Shown in pieces: positions 61,945 to 64,000 of a DNA stretch of 64,000 bases. The notes under the pieces are model-generated. The model saw nothing but the letters and a program-made list of their open reading frames with translations. It had not been told where the DNA came from and searched no databases. Every line of letters begins with the position of its first letter. Positions within the stretch are counted from its first letter, which is position 1. This DNA is from an uncultured Candidatus Actinomarina sp. (lineage in GTDB: Bacteria; Actinomycetota; Acidimicrobiia; Actinomarinales; Actinomarinaceae): contig CACJUH010000005.1 of the NCBI GenBank assembly GCA_902596545.1, positions 1 to 64,000 of the forward strand, read 5' to 3'. Made by a program: the position numbers and the translations under genes.

Positions 61945-62244
61945 TTAATACCTGTTTGTAAGAATAAATGAAGAAATTAATTAAACAAAACAAAATAAAT
62001 TTTATTTTTAACTAGTTCGCGAAAAAGATTTTTAGCTCGCGAAAAACAAATTAACTAGCTTCAACAAACAACTTTATTAAAAATTAATGTGTATTACTTG
62101 TTTAGGGTTTTACTCAATGTTTATTGAGGTTTTTCAAAGTTTTAAACACTTTGTGAAATTTTAATCTGTTTTTCACACTCTATGAAAATCTTGTTTTAGT
62201 AGTTAAGTTTATATCTGGTTATGGGGAGTAGGGGAAATACTGTA
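61945..62244. other. Probable origin of replication region between rpmH and dnaA
   Basis: A 300-bp AT-rich gap. It holds AG(T/C)TCGCGAAAAA at 62014-62026 and 62034-62046 (20 bp apart). A DnaA-box-like TTTTTCACA lies at 62169-62177, and a divergent degenerate match TGTGAAATT at 62152-62160. A weak terminator-like hairpin CTCAAT/ATTGAG followed by T5 is at 62113-62134. Also TTTAAACACTTT, which recurs before dnaN. No canonical TTATCCACA was seen. Confidence 0.5.
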
Positions 62245-63561
62245 ATGCTTGAAGAGTTTAAAGCTTTATTACAAAAATCTTTGACCAACAAGACAGATAG
62301 ATATTGGTTAGATCAGATTGGCCTTGAAATAAATGATGAGAACGATCTTTGTATTGTTGTTTCATCTGATTTTATAAAATCGGCTATTGAAAAAAAGGTT
62401 TATTCAAAAATTAAGTCAGTATATCAACTTAAATATGACAACAAGGCTGATTGTGTTTTTGTTGTTGATAAAAACTTTCAAAAAACAAGTGTGTTTGAAG
62501 GGTCAAGCGTTGAAACAACCATCGTTGAGAAAAAACAAGATGATATTGTTGCTGAGACTCATTATGATTTGTCCTTTTTTGACGAGCTTTTTGTTGGTGG
62601 TTGTAATAATCTGGCAATAACAGCAGCTAAAAACGTTGTTATATCACCTGGTAAACGATTTAATCCACTTTTTGTTTATGGTAAACCAGGTGTTGGAAAA
62701 ACCCATCTTTTGAAAACTATTGAGGCGTCAAGTAAGTCCTCTTTCTATATTGACTCGGAGTCTTTTCTTGAGTCATATATTTCTGGTATAAAAAACAATG
62801 ATATTGACAACTTTAAAAAGAGAATTAGGTCTGTAGACATTTTATTAGTAGATGATATTCAGTTTTTTGTAGGCAAAAAGGGCGTTTCTGAAGAGCTTTT
62901 TCATACAATTAACTATTTTTTAAACAATTCAAAGTCTGTGGTTTTAGCATCCGACCAAAAACCTCAAGAACTTAATGGTTTTCCGGATCGTTTGATTTCT
63001 AGAATTTTAAACGGTCTGGTAACAGATATAGAAAAACCTGATAGGGAAATTTTTTCTGAAGTGTTAAAAAAGAACAATGTTGAATTTGAAGGTTTGTTGT
63101 TTTCTAAAAATGATTTAAAAATGTTGCTTTCGTTGGACTTTCAAAGCTTTAGAGAAATAAATGGTGTTGTTAACAATCTAATTATTAACAAACAAACTGG
63201 TGTAAGTAACAACAAATACATATCTGAGCTCGTTTCAATGTATAGTAACAACAAAATAATGGAGTTAACTCCGGAGTTTATTCTAAAATACTGTTCTGAG
63301 GTTTACCAGGTTGACGAAAGGCTTGTTCTTTCAAAAAACAGAAGTGAGCCAGTAAGCAACGCTAGACATCTGTTTATTTATTTGATGAGGAAACATACTG
63401 AGTACTCCTTAAACCAAATTGGTTTATATGTGGGGAACAGATCTCACTCAACGGTTCTCTCTTCTATAAAGAAGGTGGAAAGTTCAAGTTTGTTTAAAAA
63501 AGAAGTTAACATTTTCAACAACAAAATAGACAATAATTCAACAAGGTTTGTTGGTGTTTAG
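62245..63561 (+). CDS. dnaA: Chromosomal replication initiator DnaA
   Basis: 438 aa. The start at 62245 is preferred because GGGGA lies about 11 bases before it and MLEEFKALL matches the DnaA N-terminus; an ATG at 62221 would add 8 residues. Domain III has Walker A 'GKPGVGKTHLL' and 'ILLVDDIQFF'. Domain IV carries 'HTEYSLNQIGLYVGNRSHSTVLSSIKKVE'. Domain II is very short, as in streamlined genomes. Confidence 0.95.
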   Translation: MLEEFKALLQKSLTNKTDRYWLDQIGLEINDENDLCIVVSSDFIKSAIEKKVYSKIKSVYQLKYDNKADCVFVVDKNFQKTSVFEGSSVETTIVEKKQDDIVAETHYDLSFFDELFVGGCNNLAITAAKNVVISPGKRFNPLFVYGKPGVGKTHLLKTIEASSKSSFYIDSESFLESYISGIKNNDIDNFKKRIRSVDILLVDDIQFFVGKKGVSEELFHTINYFLNNSKSVVLASDQKPQELNGFPDRLISRILNGLVTDIEKPDREIFSEVLKKNNVEFEGLLFSKNDLKMLLSLDFQSFREINGVVNNLIINKQTGVSNNKYISELVSMYSNNKIMELTPEFILKYCSEVYQVDERLVLSKNRSEPVSNARHLFIYLMRKHTEYSLNQIGLYVGNRSHSTVLSSIKKVESSSLFKKEVNIFNNKIDNNSTRFVGV

Positions 63562-63674
63562 AATGTTGAAAACTACTAATGTGTTTTTAAAGCCTTTTAA
63601 GGTGTTTTCTGTTTTTTTAAACACTTTAAACAGCTTTATTATTGTTATATATATAAAAGAATAAGAGGTGTTTG
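63562..63674. other. dnaA-dnaN intergenic region with repeats
   Basis: 113 bp holding GTGTTTTTAAAG, GTGTTTTCTG and TTTAAACACTTTAAACAGC, sharing TTTAAACACTTT with the rpmH-dnaA gap. It may bind DnaA or be part of a bipartite origin. AAGAGGTG at 63663-63670 is the dnaN ribosome binding site. Confidence 0.4.
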
Positions 63675-64000
63675 TTGAAATTTAAAACAACAACCAAGAG
63701 TATAAAAGAATATGTTTTAACAGTGTCGAAAGCTGTTGATGTTAAACCCTCTACCCCAGCGCTCCAAGGTCTTTATATAAAAATTAAAGAAAACAGTTGT
63801 GAGTTAACAGGGTCCGACCTGGACCTGGTCATAAAAGCCAGTTTTGAAGTAGAGTCTATTGTCGACGGAGAATGCCTCGTTAATGCAAGAATTTTTTCAG
63901 AAGTGGTAAGGAAACTACCCTCAGGAGAAGTTGTCTTTTCAGACATAGGGAACGAGATCAAAGTAGAAACAAAAAAAACAGAATATAGGCTTAGAAAACT
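63675..64000 (+). CDS. dnaN: DNA polymerase III beta sliding clamp (partial)
   Basis: TTG start at 63675-63677, frame open to the window end (108 codons). The product starts (M)KFKTTTKSIKEYVLTVSKAV and contains 'PALQGLYIKIKENSCELTGSDLDLVIKA' and 'SEVVRKLPSGEVVFS', typical first-domain sequence of the clamp. The rest lies outside. Confidence 0.9.
   Translation, partial: MKFKTTTKSIKEYVLTVSKAVDVKPSTPALQGLYIKIKENSCELTGSDLDLVIKASFEVESIVDGECLVNARIFSEVVRKLPSGEVVFSDIGNEIKVETKKTEYRLRK

Overview
The window is AT-rich chromosomal DNA from a bacterium with a compact genome. Its right end carries the origin neighbourhood in the order typical of Actinobacteria: cca / NUDIX ... trxB - cwlM-like / parB - parA - rsmG - jag - yidC - yidD - rnpA - rpmH / dnaA - dnaN. 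Low GC, overlapping genes, a PPOX-type F420 enzyme, many apparently leaderless promoters (-10 box about 7 bp before ATG) and a CwlM-like amidase all fit a marine, low-GC actinobacterium related to Acidimicrobiia or 'Candidatus Actinomarina'. That placement is inference.

Layout. (1) 1-4945: leftward genes for small zinc-ribbon proteins, a discoidin-like membrane protein, a metzincin protease and an SGNH hydrolase. (2) 4946-21353: a defence island. A NrtR-like NUDIX/winged-helix regulator sits behind three phased repeats, beside a RecD/Dda-like helicase. Opposite them runs a long leftward operon: small HTH protein, several orphan proteins, a NERD-helicase, DrmA and DrmB. On the right flank are a C5 DNA methyltransferase and a possible restriction nuclease. 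This looks like a variant DISARM system without a recognisable drmC. (3) 21350-30112: housekeeping genes (lysA, nfo, acyltransferases, APC permease) around a 487-bp gap holding a duplicated small-RNA-like unit. (4) 30342-34412: a seven-gene operon of paired paralogous membrane proteins and ABM-like barrel proteins, function unknown, behind a perfect 25-bp palindrome. (5) 34540-44711: M20 peptidase, an FtsX-type ABC exporter, an orphan tryptophan-type attenuator with no downstream gene, a 2H phosphoesterase, and znuABC/zur with two Zur boxes. (6) 44756-57591: beta-propeller lipoprotein, M48 protease, cytochrome b561, prenyltransferase, M24 peptidase, argR, cca, NUDIX, trxB and a catalytically degenerate CwlM-like protein. 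(7) 57588-64000: chromosome partition (parAB, parS), membrane-protein insertion (yidC/yidD), rnpA, rpmH, probable oriC, dnaA and the start of dnaN.

The strongest leads are the DISARM-like island with a NUDIX-type regulator, the orphan trp attenuator at 39320-39412 (possibly a trans-acting RNA), the duplicated RNA unit at 23562-23887, whose upstream motif TCGCGAAAAA recurs twice at the putative origin, and the unknown paralogue operon. No tRNA, rRNA, CRISPR array or insertion sequence was seen. All calls rest on reading the sequence and protein motifs; no database search was run.
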